The position numbers and the translations under genes are program-made. From positions 1-64,000 of the forward strand of contig JAEHOE010000021.1 in the NCBI GenBank assembly GCA_016858145.1: 64,000 nucleotides of DNA. The letters are read 5' to 3'. This document shows, piece by piece, positions 1-12,164 of this stretch. The notes under the pieces are model-generated. The model did no database searches. It was not told the DNA's origin and saw only the letters and a program-made list of their open reading frames with translations. Position 1 is the stretch's first letter. Every line of letters begins with the position of its first letter. The stretch is from Edaphochlamys debaryana. Taxonomy: Eukaryota > Chlorophyta > Chlorophyceae > Chlamydomonadales.

Positions 1-1960
1 CCCCGGTGGGCCCACGGACCCCCCCACGACCCCCCCTCCCCCCACAAGTCAGGTTTCCATGCTACCCCACCACCTCCAAGGGCTCCCCTGCACCCGTACA
101 CCATCAAGCCCCCAGGATTTGCTTGAGTTTTGCTGTCCACTCAATTCCGAACCCCCTCTGAGAGCGCCCCCCAGCCCCGCCTGCAGGCAGGGTGCAACCC
201 GGCTGCCAGGGGCACAAGTTCTAAGCCCCAGGAGCTGTGAGCCAGCTCCAGCCACCTCCAGCATCTGCGATGTGACCCACTTGCGTGAAGGGTGGCATGG
301 GATCAGTAGCTAGGTGTGTACTAGGTAGGATGCAGTCAATGGTTGAGGGGGGAGGGGGGCCGGCAAGCCCGGGTGGGCCCACGGATCCCCCACGACCCCC
401 CCTCCCCACAAGTCAGGTTTCCATGCTACCCCACCACCTCCAAGGGCTCCCCTGCACCCGTACACCATCAAGCCCCCAGGATTTGCTTGAGTTTGCTGTC
501 CACTCAATTCCGAACCCCCTCTGAGAGCGCCCCCCAGCCCCGCCTGCAGGCAGGGTGCATCCCGGCTGCCAGGGGCACAAGTTCTAAGCCCCAGGAGCTG
601 TGAGCCAGCTCCAGCCACCTCCAGCATCTGCGATGTGACCCACTTGCGTGAAGGGTGGCATGGGATCAGTAGCTAGGTGTGTACTAGGTAGGATGCAGTC
701 AATGGTTGAGGGGGGAGGGGGGCCGGCAAGCCCGGGTGGGCCCACGGACCCCCCACGACCCCCCCTCCCCACAAGTCAGGTTTCCATGCTACCCCACCAC
801 CTCCAAGGGCTCCCCTGCACCCGTACACCATCAAGCCCCCAGGATTTGCTTGAGTTTGCTGTCCACTCAATTCCGAACCCCCTCTGAGAGCGCCCCCCCA
901 GCCCCGCCTGCAGGCAGGGTGCAACCCGGCTGCCAGGGGCACAAGTTCTAAGCCCCAGGAGCTGTGAGCCAGCTCCAGCCACCTCCAGCATCTGCGATGT
1001 GACCCACTTGCGTGAAGGGTGGCATGGGATCAGTAGCTAGGTGTGTACTAGGTAGGATGCAGTCAATGGTTGAGGGGGGAGGGGGGCCGGCAAGCCCGGG
1101 TGGGCCCACGGATCCCCACGACCCCCCCTCCCCACAAGTCAGGTTTCCATGCTACCCCACCACCTCCAAGGGCTCCCCTGCACCCGTACACCATCAAGCC
1201 CCCAGGATTTGCTTGAGTTTGCTGTCCACTCAATTCCGAACCCCCTCTGAGAGCGCCCCCCAGCCCCGCCTGCAGGCAGGGTGCATCCCGGCTGCCAGGG
1301 GCACAAGTTCTAAGCCCCAGGAGCTGTGAGCCAGCTCCAGCCACCTCCAGCATCTGCGATGTGACCCACTTGCGTGAAGGGTGGCATGGGATCAGTAGCT
1401 AGGTGTGTACTAGGTAGGATGCAGTCAATGGTTGAGGGGGGAGGGGGGCCGGCAAGCCCGGGTGGGCCCACGGACCCCCCACGACCCCCCCTCCCCACAA
1501 GTCAGGTTTCCATGCTACCCCACCACCTCCAAGGGCTCCCCTGCACCCGTACACCATCAAGCCCCCAGGATTTGCTTGAGTTTGCTGTCCACTCAATTCC
1601 GAACCCCCTCTGAGAGCGCCCCCCAGCCCCGCCTGCAGGCAGGGTGCAACCCGGCTGCCAGGGGCACAAGTTCTAAGCCCCAGGAGCTGTGAGCCAGCTC
1701 CAGCCACCTCCAGCATCTGCGATGTGACCCACTTGCGTGAAGGGTGGCATGGGATCAGTAGCTAGGTCAATGGTTGAGGGGGGAGGGGGGCCGGCAAGCC
1801 CAGGTGGGCCCACGGACCCCACACGACCCCCCCTCCCCACAAAGCAGGTTTCCATGCTACCCCACCACCTCCAAGGGCTCCCCTGCACCCGTACACCATC
1901 AAGCCCCCAGGATTTGCTTGAGTTTGCTGTCCACTCAATTCCGAACCCTTCCTGCCACAC
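1..1960. repeat. Tandem satellite, family A (about 363-bp unit)
   Basis: A unit of about 363 bp is repeated head to tail. The landmark GTGGGCCCACGGA recurs near 6, 373, 736, 1099, 1461 and 1803, so spacing is 362-367 bp until the last copy. Copies differ by single bases and short C-run length changes. The last copy lacks about 20 bp around 1767 (between TAGCTAGGT and CAATGG) and ends near 1960, where it runs into unrelated sequence. Short open frames in every phase simply repeat with the unit and are not taken as genes. The window starts inside the array, so its true length is unknown. Position and composition suggest subtelomeric satellite, which is inference. Confidence 0.95.
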
Positions 1961-2340
1961 AGCAGCTGGCCCCCAGGATCTGCTTGAATGTTCTGTCCCC
2001 TTGAGTCCAGCCCCTTCCTGGCCCATAACTCCCCAGGTGCTGCTCTCCACTGGCCAGCCTGACTTTGCCATCCCCACCCACCCACAGGGGTTATGTCCCT
2101 GGCCCACCAGTCCTTAGCTGGCAAAGCTGCCCCTTGGTGTGTGTTTGCTGCAGTGGATTGTTCCATTACTGGGAAGACTCAGTGGGCAAGACCGTTTTAC
2201 AAGTCCATGACCTGCTGATGTCTGGCACACCTGCTCCGTTCCAACAGCCAGAGTCAACCAGCTGCATCATACATCTGCTGCAAAGCATACACAGTATTAC
2301 AAACATGCACACATGCTGTCTGAACACTTGAAAACGAAGC
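1961..2340. other. Unique linker between the two satellite arrays
   Basis: About 380 bp that match neither repeat unit. GC is lower than in the flanking satellites. No coding or RNA signal is visible. Confidence 0.6.
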
Positions 2341-5270
2341 ATGCAAATCCAGGGGCACAAGTCCTCAGCCCCAGGAGCTGTGGGCCAGCTCCAGCTGCTT
2401 CCATCCACCTCCAGCATCTGCAAAGGGGACGATTTCCGTGGAGGGGGGCGTGGGGTCAGCAGCTGGGTGTCTGTTAGGTAGGATGCAGTCAATGGGTGAG
2501 GGGGAAGGGAGGGCGGCAAGCCCAGGTGGGCCCACGGACCCCCCATGACCCCCCCAGCCCTCAAGTCGAATTTCCATACCACTCCACCCCTCCCAAGGGC
2601 TCCCCTGCACCCGTGCAGCATGCCGCCCCCAAACTCTGCTCAAATCTGTTGTCCCCTCGATTCCGAACCTCCCTGGCAGTGCCCCCAACCCCACCTGGAG
2701 GCACCTGGGTGCAACCCGGCTGCCAGGAGCACAAGTCCTCAGAGCCAGTGGATGTGGGCCAGCTCCAGCTGCTTCCATCCACCTCCAGCATCTGCAAAGG
2801 GGACGATTTCCGTGGAGGGGGGCGTGGGGTCAGCAGCTGGGTGTCTGTTAGGTAGGATGCAGTCAATGGGTGAGGGGGAAGGGAGGGCGGCAAGCCCAGG
2901 TGGGCCCACGGACCCCCCATGACCCCCCCAGCCCTCAAGTCGAATTTCCATACCACTCCACCCCTCCCAAGGGCTCCCCTGCACCCGTGCAGCATGCCGC
3001 CCCCAAACTCTGCTCAAATCTGTTGTCCCCTCGATTCCGAACCTCCCTGGCAGTGCCCCCAACCCCACCTGGAGGCACCTGGGTGCAACCCGGCTGCCAG
3101 GAGCACAAGTCCTCAGAGCCAGTGGATGTGGGCCAGCTCCAGCTGCTTCCATCCACCTCCAGCATCTGCAAAGGGGACGATTTCCGTGGAGGGGGGCGTG
3201 GGGTCAGCAGCTGGGTGTCTGTTAGGTAGGATGCAGTCAATGGGTGAGGGGGAAGGGAGGGCGGCAAGCCCAGGTGGGCCCACGGACCCCCCATGACCCC
3301 CCCAGCCCTCAAGTCGAATTTCCATACCACTCCACCCCTCCCAAGGGCTCCCCTGCACCCGTGCAGCATGCCGCCCCCAAACTCTGCTCAAATCTGTTGT
3401 CCCCTCGATTCCGAACCTCCCTGGCAGTGCCCCCAACCCCACCTGGAGGCACCTGGGTGCAACCCGGCTGCCAGGAGCACAAGTCCTCAGAGCCAGTGGA
3501 TGTGGGCCAGCTCCAGCTGCTTCCATCCACCTCCAGCATCTGCAAAGGGGACGATTTCCGTGGAGGGGGGCGTGGGGTCAGCAGCTGGGTGTCTGTTAGG
3601 TAGGATGCAGTCAATGGGTGAGGGGGAAGGGAGGGCGGCAAGCCCAGGTGGGCCCACGGACCCCCCATGACCCCCCCAGCCCTCAAGTCGAATTTCCATA
3701 CCACTCCACCCCTCCCAAGGGCTCCCCTGCACCCGTGCAGCATGCCGCCCCCAAACTCTGCTCAAATCTGTTGTCCCCTCGATTCCGAACCTCCCTGGCA
3801 GTGCCCCCAACCCCACCTGGAGGCACCTGGGTGCAACCCGGCTGCCAGGAGCACAAGTCCTCAGAGCCAGTGGATGTGGGCCAGCTCCAGCTGCTTCCAT
3901 CCACCTCCAGCATCTGCAAAGGGGACGATTTCCGTGGAGGGGGGCGTGGGGTCAGCAGCTGGGTGTCTGTTAGGTAGGATGCAGTCAATGGGTGAGGGGG
4001 AAGGGAGGGCGGCAAGCCCAGGTGGGCCCACGGACCCCCCATGACCCCCCCAGCCCTCAAGTCGAATTTCCATACCACTCCACCCCTCCCAAGGGCTCCC
4101 CTGCACCCGTGCAGCATGCCGCCCCCAAACTCTGCTCAAATCTGTTGTCCCCTCGATTCCGAACCTCCCTGGCAGTGCCCCCAACCCCACCTGGAGGCAC
4201 CTGGGTGCAACCCGGCTGCCAGGAGCACAAGTCCTCAGAGCCAGTGGATGTGGGCCAGCTCCAGCTGCTTCCATCCACCTCCAGCATCTGCAAAGGGGAC
4301 GATTTCCGTGGAGGGGGGCGTGGGGTCAGCAGCTGGGTGTCTGTTAGGTAGGATGCAGTCAATGGGTGAGGGGGAAGGGAGGGCGGCAAGCCCAGGTGGG
4401 CCCACGGACCCCCCATGACCCCCCCAGCCCTCAAGTCGAATTTCCATACCACTCCACCCCTCCCAAGGGCTCCCCTGCACCCGTGCAGCATGCCGCCCCC
4501 AAACTCTGCTCAAATCTGTTGTCCCCTCGATTCCGAACCTCCCTGGCAGTGCCCCCAACCCCACCTGGAGGCACCTGGGTGCAACCCGGCTGCCAGGAGC
4601 ACAAGTCCTCAGAGCCAGTGGATGTGGGCCAGCTCCAGCTGCTTCCATCCACCTCCAGCATCTGCAAAGGGGACGATTTCCGTGGAGGGGGGCGTGGGGT
4701 CAGCAGCTGGGTGTCTGTTAGGTAGGATGCAGTCAATGGGTGAGGGGGAAGGGAGGGCGGCAAGCCCAGGTGGGCCCACGGACCCCCCATGACCCCCCCA
4801 GCCCTCAAGTCGAATTTCCATACCACTCCACCCCTCCCAAGGGCTCCCCTGCACCCGTGCAGCATGCCGCCCCCAAACTCTGCTCAAATCTGTTGTCCCC
4901 TCGATTCCGAACCTCCCTGGCAGTGCCCCCAACCCCACCTGGAGGCACCTGGGTGCAACCCGGCTGCCAGGAGCACAAGTCCTCAGAGCCAGTGGATGTG
5001 GGCCAGCTCCAGCTGCTTCCATCCACCTCCAGCATCTGCAAAGGGGACGATTTCCGTGGAGGGGGGCGTGGGGTCAGCAGCTGGGTGTCTGTTAGGTAGG
5101 ATGCAGTCAATGGGTGAGGGGGAAGGGAGGGCGGCAAGCCCAGGTGGGCCCACGGACCCCCCATGACCCCCCCCAGCCCTCAAGTCGAATTTCCATACCA
5201 CTCCACCCCTCCCAAGGGCTCCCCTGCACCCGTGCAGCATGCCGCCCCCAAACTCTGCTCAAATCTGTTG
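2341..5270. repeat. Tandem satellite, family B (374-bp unit, eight copies)
   Basis: Eight head-to-tail copies at an exact 374-bp spacing: the landmark GTGGGCCCACGGA recurs at about 2527, 2901, 3275, 3649, 4023, 4397, 4771 and 5145. Internal copies look identical, so the array was recently homogenised. The array breaks into unrelated sequence near 5270. Units share several blocks with family A (GATGCAGTCAATGG, TGCAACCCGGCTGCCAGG, GGGCTCCCCTGCACCCGT), so the two families descend from one ancestral unit. Confidence 0.95.
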
Positions 5271-8004
5271 TCGCTTTCCCAAGTCCCTCCACGCCTCATA
5301 CCGCGAGCCCGTGCTGCAGGACAGCATCACGGTCCCAACGCCGCTGAGTTCGGCAGGATACTCTATTCCACTAGACTGCGCCAGGCACTCAAAGCCAGCA
5401 AGGGCCGCTCAGCAACCCCGCGTGCCGCCGACCAACACCAACACCCTCCTCCCCCCCCCCCCGGTCCCCCACTCCACACCCGCCCTCCCCACCTTTCGCG
5501 GTCACGCAGAAGCCCAGCCGCAGCTCCAGAGCAACGTTCCGCGGCGCCCAGCAAAGGCCACTGGTATGGGCACCTATCTGCGACCGCGCCGCCGTGCTTC
5601 TGCAAAGCATTGCGGTTCCAACGCCGCTTGATTCAGCAGTGTACTACGGCAGAGCCAGGCCTCCAGAGGCGCCTCCCCCTCCCCTCCCGCAGATGGGCGC
5701 TTGCAGGCTGCCTCGACCCACCAAGCCCCTTGCTACCGGTAGCTTACCAAGCGGAAAGTGAGCAGATCTCTGATCTCCTCTCCACCCACTTCGATTAGCC
5801 GGTTGCTAAGTCTCCCATATGCGTTGCCGCATCCCCCCCTTCATGCTCCACCACGCGCACCTTCGGTTTGAGGGCGGGGGGTGGCGTGGGGGGCGAAGGG
5901 TGCCACCTGACAGGGGGGGAGGGGCAGTGGGGGTGGAATTGAGAGCCGGGAAGGGCAGGGCGAGCAGAGGCCCGGCTCAATATGGTGTATATGCTATATA
6001 CTGATGGGCAGTTCGGATTCTGCGCTCATCTGAAGCCGTACCGGCGCGCGCGGGCCGAGGATGTATTCCAGCATGTTCGCAAAGCTGGCATCCCATCGCT
6101 GCCGCCAGGCTGCCACGCTCACCGCCGGCCCCCTCTTCCCCGGAACACGACCCACACCCCTATGCTAACGGCTGAACGGGTTGGGGGCCCGGGGGGTTGG
6201 GGATTCCCCGCCCGTCCCCCACATCGACACATCGGGGAGACATCGGGCGACGGATGTTGCAGGCGGGGGTAAGGACGGGGGGCCGGGTCAACCAGTCGCG
6301 GTCGACAGCCTCCCCAGAGCTCGGCGCACCTGGCTGGCGACGCAGACCCGCGATCCCTCCCTTCGTAGTTCAACCGCGTGGTGACGGCGCTTGTGGCTTT
6401 AGCGGGCAATGCGAGCAAAAAAGCCCTTGCCCGGAAGCGCGACACGCATGCAAGCGGCTAGGAGGAAAGGCTTCTAGCCTAATGGCCGAGTTGAGAAGGC
6501 GCAGAAGGCCCGGAAATTTCTTGGCGCGCCGAGGGATGCGGCCTCTTTCGCAAGCACGTTCGCTGCTTTGCGCTAGTAAGGGACTATGTACAAGTGTGCA
6601 AGTATAGAATGGCAATGCGAGTAACTGGCTTGGAGTGCGACTTGCACTTCGCCCTTCCACGGCAGCCGGCCCCGGCCGAGCCCAGCTCCACGCCTCGCGC
6701 CATGAGCTTTCGGAACTCCCGCGCACCCCCCCCACACACCGCACCCGCGCGGCTGAGCTTCATGTCTATGCTATCAGCAGTCTTACCAGGCATCAACTTC
6801 CCAGCTACGAGCAACCGGTGCCTCAAAGTGGCCAGCTCTCCCAAGGCGGCACACTTCGGTGGGGCCCGACGGTGCGTCCCACACGTGCGACGCCCCCTCA
6901 AGCGGCCCAGATAGACGAAGAAGCAGCCAAACGGCAAGGGGTGAGGGGCTGGGCGGGCGCAAGGCATTGGGGGGGGAGTGGGGGAGGGGGGGAAGGCAGG
7001 CGGCAGGCAGCCTGGGGAGGCCCTGCGCCAGCGGCCCACGGCCATTCTGACCCAATGCCTCGGGTGGACGAGCAGCTCAGGATCTCTGTCGTGTGGGCTT
7101 GCGGCGGGCTAAGCCTTGGTTCTCTGGAAAGCGGCTGGCAAACGCTATTGCCTGAGCAAACCTGGCTGTGCAGGCGCTAAGAGACCATTTTTACCCTATG
7201 GGTCTCGCTGTACGGCGATGCCGTCAGCTTCTGCTCCAGCGCACGCCATCAGCTCTATCTTTGCTCATTCGAAAGCGGTGATGCAGTTGTTAACAATGGA
7301 AGGCAAACTCTCAAAGGCCAGGTGTACACCTCGAGTACGCGGTCGGCCAACAGAAGTGTGCGCGAGTTGCTGAAACAACGCCCTTCTGCACCACCTTGCA
7401 AGCTTTCTTACTCAATGCATTCATACGTATTTGTTCAGACACATTTGTGCGTGAAAGAGCTAGCTTTAGAGGGCTCGTTGCCCTCACCGCGCAGGGGTCG
7501 AGCCCTCCAAATGGCTATGCTCTTGTCCCCACAGCTGTTCATATGAATGAGATTGATGTAATATGTCAATTGTCATGCAGGCCAGGCTGGAAGGTGGTAC
7601 ATTGACAGGCTCGGTGCCCCCCGCATAGCCCGGCAGCGTGCAAGGCGCTCGCGAGGCCCGGAACACCAGGAAACCGTGCTCCTGCGTGCCCTGCTGTCTC
7701 CTCTTACTTGGCCATACATACACAACTGGTTGTGAGCCAGGAGACACCCAAATTCAAGGCACAATGGGGCACCAGGCAGCGCCCGCGTGCAGGGGCTCTG
7801 AGCCGGGCTAGGTGCCCTGGCCCCCACCCCCCTCAGCTTGAATGACCATTATTAGCTGCCCCAGGCATGGTTTTGCCATCCCCCTGCCTGGATCTAATGG
7901 GCAGGTCGTTAACCAAGGTGTGTGCCTTGTGGGGCCCTGAGAAACAACGAATCAAGAGCTGTGTGGCCCAAAAACGCGTTGGAAGGGGTACCTGGTCTGT
8001 GCGT
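5271..8004. other. Gene-poor stretch between satellite and telomere repeat
   Basis: No exon chain with a recognisable product is visible on either strand. Short open frames exist but none has recognisable homology. A weakly conserved pair is visible: GGTCCCAACGCCGCTGAGTT near 5332 and GGTTCCAACGCCGCTTGATT near 5613, which suggests decayed repeats. GC is somewhat lower than in the gene region. Confidence 0.5.
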
Positions 8005-8039
8005 CCCTAAACCCTAAACCCTAAACCCTAAACCCTAAC
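8005..8039 (+). repeat. Interstitial telomere repeat, C-rich strand (CCCTAAA)n
   Basis: Four perfect CCCTAAA units (8005-8032) followed by a variant CCCTAAC. On the plus strand this is the orientation expected at the left end of a chromosome. It sits three bases before the left limit of the inverted-repeat arm, so telomere sequence marks the breakpoint exactly. TTTAGGG is the telomere repeat of land plants and many green algae. Confidence 0.95.
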
Positions 8040-8124
8040 CCCGAGAGGGGGCTTGCCCCTGAACCCTATTTACCCCACCCTCGCTTCACGTCAACCCCCC
8101 TCGCTCCCCTCCCCCTCCCCCCAG

Positions 8125-11033
8125 CTTCACGCACCGTGTGGTCCGCGGCCTGCTCATCGCCCTGGGCCGCCCCGACGGCCGGCTGTACTCCCAGACCAAG
8201 TCGGAGAGCTGGGTGCTGCTGGGGCTGCTGCAGGCCAAGGTGGGAGGGGGAAGGGGGCGAGGGAGCCTAGCATGCGTTCCCACTAGCCCCATACCCCCTT
8301 CTGCCACTGCCCCCCCTCCCCAGGTGATCACCAGCTGGGGCCACCAGCCCGAGGTGGTGTCGGTGGGCCACAACCCCTACCACCCCCCCGTGGTGGACAC
8401 GCACCTCTGCCTGCCGACCAACAGGCCGTGAGTGGCGGGGACGGGGGGAGGGGGGTGCACCGAGGTGCAGGTAGGGGCCGCGCGCTGCTCGCCGCCTGTT
8501 CTTTCGCTCCTTCCCGCTTACCGCCCCCCCCCCCTCCCCCCAGTCGGCTGCTGGTGGAGGCCCTGGAGCACGGCAGCGGAGAGGCGGTGGACCCCAACCA
8601 GCTCTGGGCGAGGAGGAGGTGGGGGGTGGGGGGAGGGGGGGGGAAGGGGCGCCGGCTACCATGGGCCGTCCTAAGCAGCGGTGGTCTTTGTGGTCTGGGG
8701 CCCAGATGGGGCGGGGCGCAAGCTGCCTTTCCAACCAGCGATGGACCGGGACACGGAAGCAACGCGTCTGAACCTCTGTCCAGGGCTCATATTGGAGCCT
8801 CTGCATCCATCCGCCGGGTGCCTCAAGCCCTCTGTACATACCTTCCCCACCCTAGGCACATGGTGACCAGCAAGTTCCCTCTGCACGACCGCGCCCGGGA
8901 GCTGCTGACGGAGATGGAGGACGGAGCGGCGGAGGGGGCGCAGGCGGTGGCGAGGGGGGCCTCGAGGGCGCTGGTGCGGGGGCGCTCGGGGGCGCTGGCC
9001 TCAGCAGAGCCCAGCGCACGAGGAACGCCCAAGGGTGAGGCGAGGAGGGGCGTTGTGCGGCCATCGCGGTTGCTGGTCAGATGAGGTTGAATGATAGGAG
9101 AATGTGGGAAGGGTCAGGGTTTAGGTTTCGGACTCGCCCGTGCACTGCCGGCCCGACAAAGCCCCTACGCCTTCCCCTGTGCCCCCTCCAGTCCGGTCTG
9201 AGGCGTCCGTCCGCGGCGGCAGCGCCTTTGGGGGCGTGGGCGGCAGCACGCACGGACCGGCGGGGACCGGTGGCAGCGCGTACGGCGGCGTGGGCGGCAG
9301 CATGCACGGAGCCCCTCGCGGCGTGGGCCTCATGCGCGCCTCTGGCAACGGTGATACGTCTGTGCGGTCGGGGCGGGCGCTGCAGGCCTTCGGTCGGTCC
9401 TCCACCCGGCGCCTGGTGCGGGCCAGCACCTGGGCCCGTCTGCAGGGCGGCGCCTGCTCTGCCTACAGCCTGCTCAGCGGCCAGGACGTGCTGGACATGT
9501 GAGGAGGGGGAGGGGCTGAGGCGGGGGCAGGTCGCAAGGTTGATTGGGACCTCCTTCTACCGGTACTGATTACGCCCCCCCCCCCTCCCGCTCTCAGGTC
9601 CCCCGAGGCCACCTCGGCGCTGCTGGGCCCCGCGTCCAAGCACCTGGTGGGGGGGCACCTGCTCTACACGATCTTCAAGAAGGCGGAGCTGAGGCGCATG
9701 TGGGACAAGGTGAGCGGGGGGAGGCAGCGGCTTGTGTGGTGGGGAAAGCTGCGCCCGGCACTTGCTCTGCCTGCCAACACTTCCTTGCTTCACTCCTCCC
9801 CCTACCCCTGCCCCCCCTGCACCCCGCAGCTGAGGGTGGTGCGGCAGCTGGCCTCGCGCCTCTCCACAAAGCAGGTGGGGCCACGCACATGGGGACGGCC
9901 GGGCAGCACCTACATACCGGCCAGGGTTTGACGTGGGGGCAGAAGCTAATCGTGTATCACTCCCCTTCCTCATGCCCCTTCTTAATTCCATCATCCTTCG
10001 CCTCCCCCTGCCTCCTACCCGCCCCCAGATCAGCGAGCCGGTCGCCCGCGAGGCGGTTGCGGCGGTTGGTTCCACTCTGGAGGACGTGCTGACTAAGCAG
10101 TCGGTCATGGAGCAGCTGCTGGAGAGCAGGTGGGGCCGAGGGGGAGAGGCAGGCTAGGGCTCTGAGGGACAGTACGTAGCGCCGGGCCCCCAGCAGTGCC
10201 AGGTCCCCGTGACTGCCCCCCGCGTGATGAAGCTCCATCCTCTCTCCCGTGGCGCCCCCCTCCCCCTTCCCCCAGGTACCTGTCCCTGGAGCGGCTGCTG
10301 TCCTTCATGGTCATGTTCCACGCAATGGCCCGCCGGTGGGGGGGGAAGGGGGGGGGTCGATACAGGATATGTCTTTTAAAGGAAGTCAGGTTGGGACAAC
10401 ACATGACACCCCATGGGGATGGGGACTAGGCAGGCATGGGCAGACATCCCCGCTCCCAACGTCTTCCCCTCCACTCCCTCCCCGCCCGTTCGCCCACTAC
10501 CACCTGCCTTCAGCACCGCCGACTGGTGGCCGCTCACATTCGACATCTCCCGCTCCCAGAGCGGCCTGCGGGTGGCCACCACTGCGGCGCCCGTCACGGT
10601 GCGGGGGAGGGTCCCAGGGGCGCGAGAGGGGAGGACCGGCAGCGAGCTGAGGCCGTTCTTGGATGCCAGAACGCCACCCCTTTGTTGCTTGATCATGTGG
10701 CGTGTCCTGACGCTGCCGTCCCCCGTGGCTCCAGGCCTCGGAGCTGGAGCAGAGCCTCGCGGAGACCCTGGCGGGAGACGTGGTGGAGGAGGCGGCGCAG
10801 CGGGGCGAGCGGGAGCGGAGGGTGAGCGGGGCGGGCGGGGCGGGGCAGTAAGCCATGCAAGGTGGCTGGGTGCATGTGCATGGCAGCAAGCAGTCTGCAT
10901 ATCTTTCCAGAGCTCATGCACTGCGTCCCCTTGCCCTCCCTCCCCGCCCCCCCAGGACCGGCTGCAGGCCATCATGGCTTCACACCTGCGCCGCCGCAGG
11001 CCAGTAGTGGGCTCGGCACCCGTCATGGAGTGA
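8125..11033 (+). pseudogene. Truncated duplicate of the 3' part of the GlmS-like gene
   Basis: This holds the last 12 coding exons of gene 1 in the opposite orientation. Approximate exon spans are 8125-8238, 8325-8430, 8544-8624, 8857-9036, 9192-9499, 9598-9710, 9829-9875, 10028-10129, 10277-10335, 10513-10599, 10736-10822 and 10956-11033. Reading frames, splice sites and the stop are all intact, and the predicted peptides match gene 1. Everything encoding the amidotransferase, SIS and membrane parts is missing, because the copy begins at the telomere-marked breakpoint just upstream of its first exon. There is no start codon context of its own, so it is called a fragment. Transcription from a promoter in the flanking DNA cannot be excluded. 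Confidence 0.88.
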
Positions 11034-12117
11034 CGGGGTGGTGCCCCGGCGCCCTGGCCTCTATGCTCTCTGGCCTTTGGAGCTAACTGAGGAGCGGGGT
11101 TCAGACGTACAAGGCATGGCTGCTCAGTTGGCCCGGATGACGTGTCTCGTACGACGAGAAGGCCTGTGCCAAGCAACCAAGGGCCTAGACCAAAGTGGAG
11201 CCCGACACAAGCTGCGTGGTCACCGCCCGTCGCCTATGGTAGCTAGCTGGGCAAGGCCGGGCGAGGGTGGGCACAAGGAGTTACCCCACGCACGGGGTGG
11301 CGGACAGGGGAGCAACGGTTTATGGGGTCCAGACAAGGGCGTTCAGTAGAACTCAAGAGGGCGGGTAGAACGGGACGGCACAGAACCGCCCTCGCTTCAT
11401 TACGGGTGAAGGCATTTTAAGGTTACGCCGAGAGAGTGGAAGTCGTCGTGCATAATGATAGGGATCGGAGGACCCTTGAAGGGACAGCCACTGTTGTAGA
11501 CTCAGGCTAGGGCCAGGGACAAGCAGAGAAGAGAAGAGGCAAGCATACAAGAGCACCGGCATGCAGCTCAACACAGGGGTGGTCACCCCTCGCTCAATAC
11601 GCCGGTCTTAATGGGTCGTATCTTCACGGAGAAGCTTAGCTAGAGTGTGCGTGTGCTAGGGGCATGCAGTGCGAGGGTTTGCCGTTGAGTAGTGCTACAG
11701 CCGGGAATCATTGTTTGATAACAGGCATGCACAGCAATGTGTACGCGGTTGCAATTGGCATGCTTAAGAGTGGGCGCACACAGGGCAACTGTCATCTGGC
11801 TCGGTGTCCAGGTTTTGGTGTGTGGTAAGCTCATACCGCAGCAGCGCATGCATGCCATGATAAGAGTGATTGCCATCGTGCAGTGCTCGCTGATAATTGC
11901 TGTTCAAGAAGCGTGCGACTTGGCGGAGTTGTCGTGCCGCGCTTGCCTTTGCATACGAAGGGGGGGTCTGGGGCCATCGGACCCTGGTGGCCGCTCGGTG
12001 GGCTGCGCAGGTGTCCGTCCGGTTATGCAGGAGAGGTGTCGGTTGTGAGGTGTGCGTGCGTGCCGGGTGGTGTGTGCTGTGGGGATTGATTCATTGCTTC
12101 CGGGTTCCTTCTTGCAG
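11034..12117. other. Downstream flank within the left arm, no clear gene
   Basis: Lower-GC sequence following the stop of the gene 1 fragment. The same sequence occurs inverted at about 15751-16834. No exon chain or RNA gene is recognisable. Confidence 0.45.
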
Positions 12118-12164
12118 CGCTTTTTGCAAACATCAAGCAGCTCGACGACGAGCTGGGGCACTAG
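12118..12164 (+). CDS. Possible isolated terminal exon (uncertain)
   Basis: A good acceptor (CTTCTTGCAG) is followed by a short frame reading LFANIKQLDDELGH and a TAG stop, which looks like the last exon of a small gene. The mirror copy lies at 15704-15750 on the minus strand. I could not find a convincing upstream exon, so this may be chance. Confidence 0.2.

Noticed and set aside
1..5270. Repeated open frames of 60-150 codons in the satellite
   Set aside because: They recur in several phases on both strands purely because the unit repeats.
2341..5270. CRISPR-like array
   Set aside because: Units are 374 bp and contiguous, with no short repeat/spacer alternation, and the DNA is eukaryotic nuclear.
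9105..9130. GGGTTTAGG as another telomere remnant
   Set aside because: Only one imperfect unit, inside an intron and present in both arms, not at a breakpoint.
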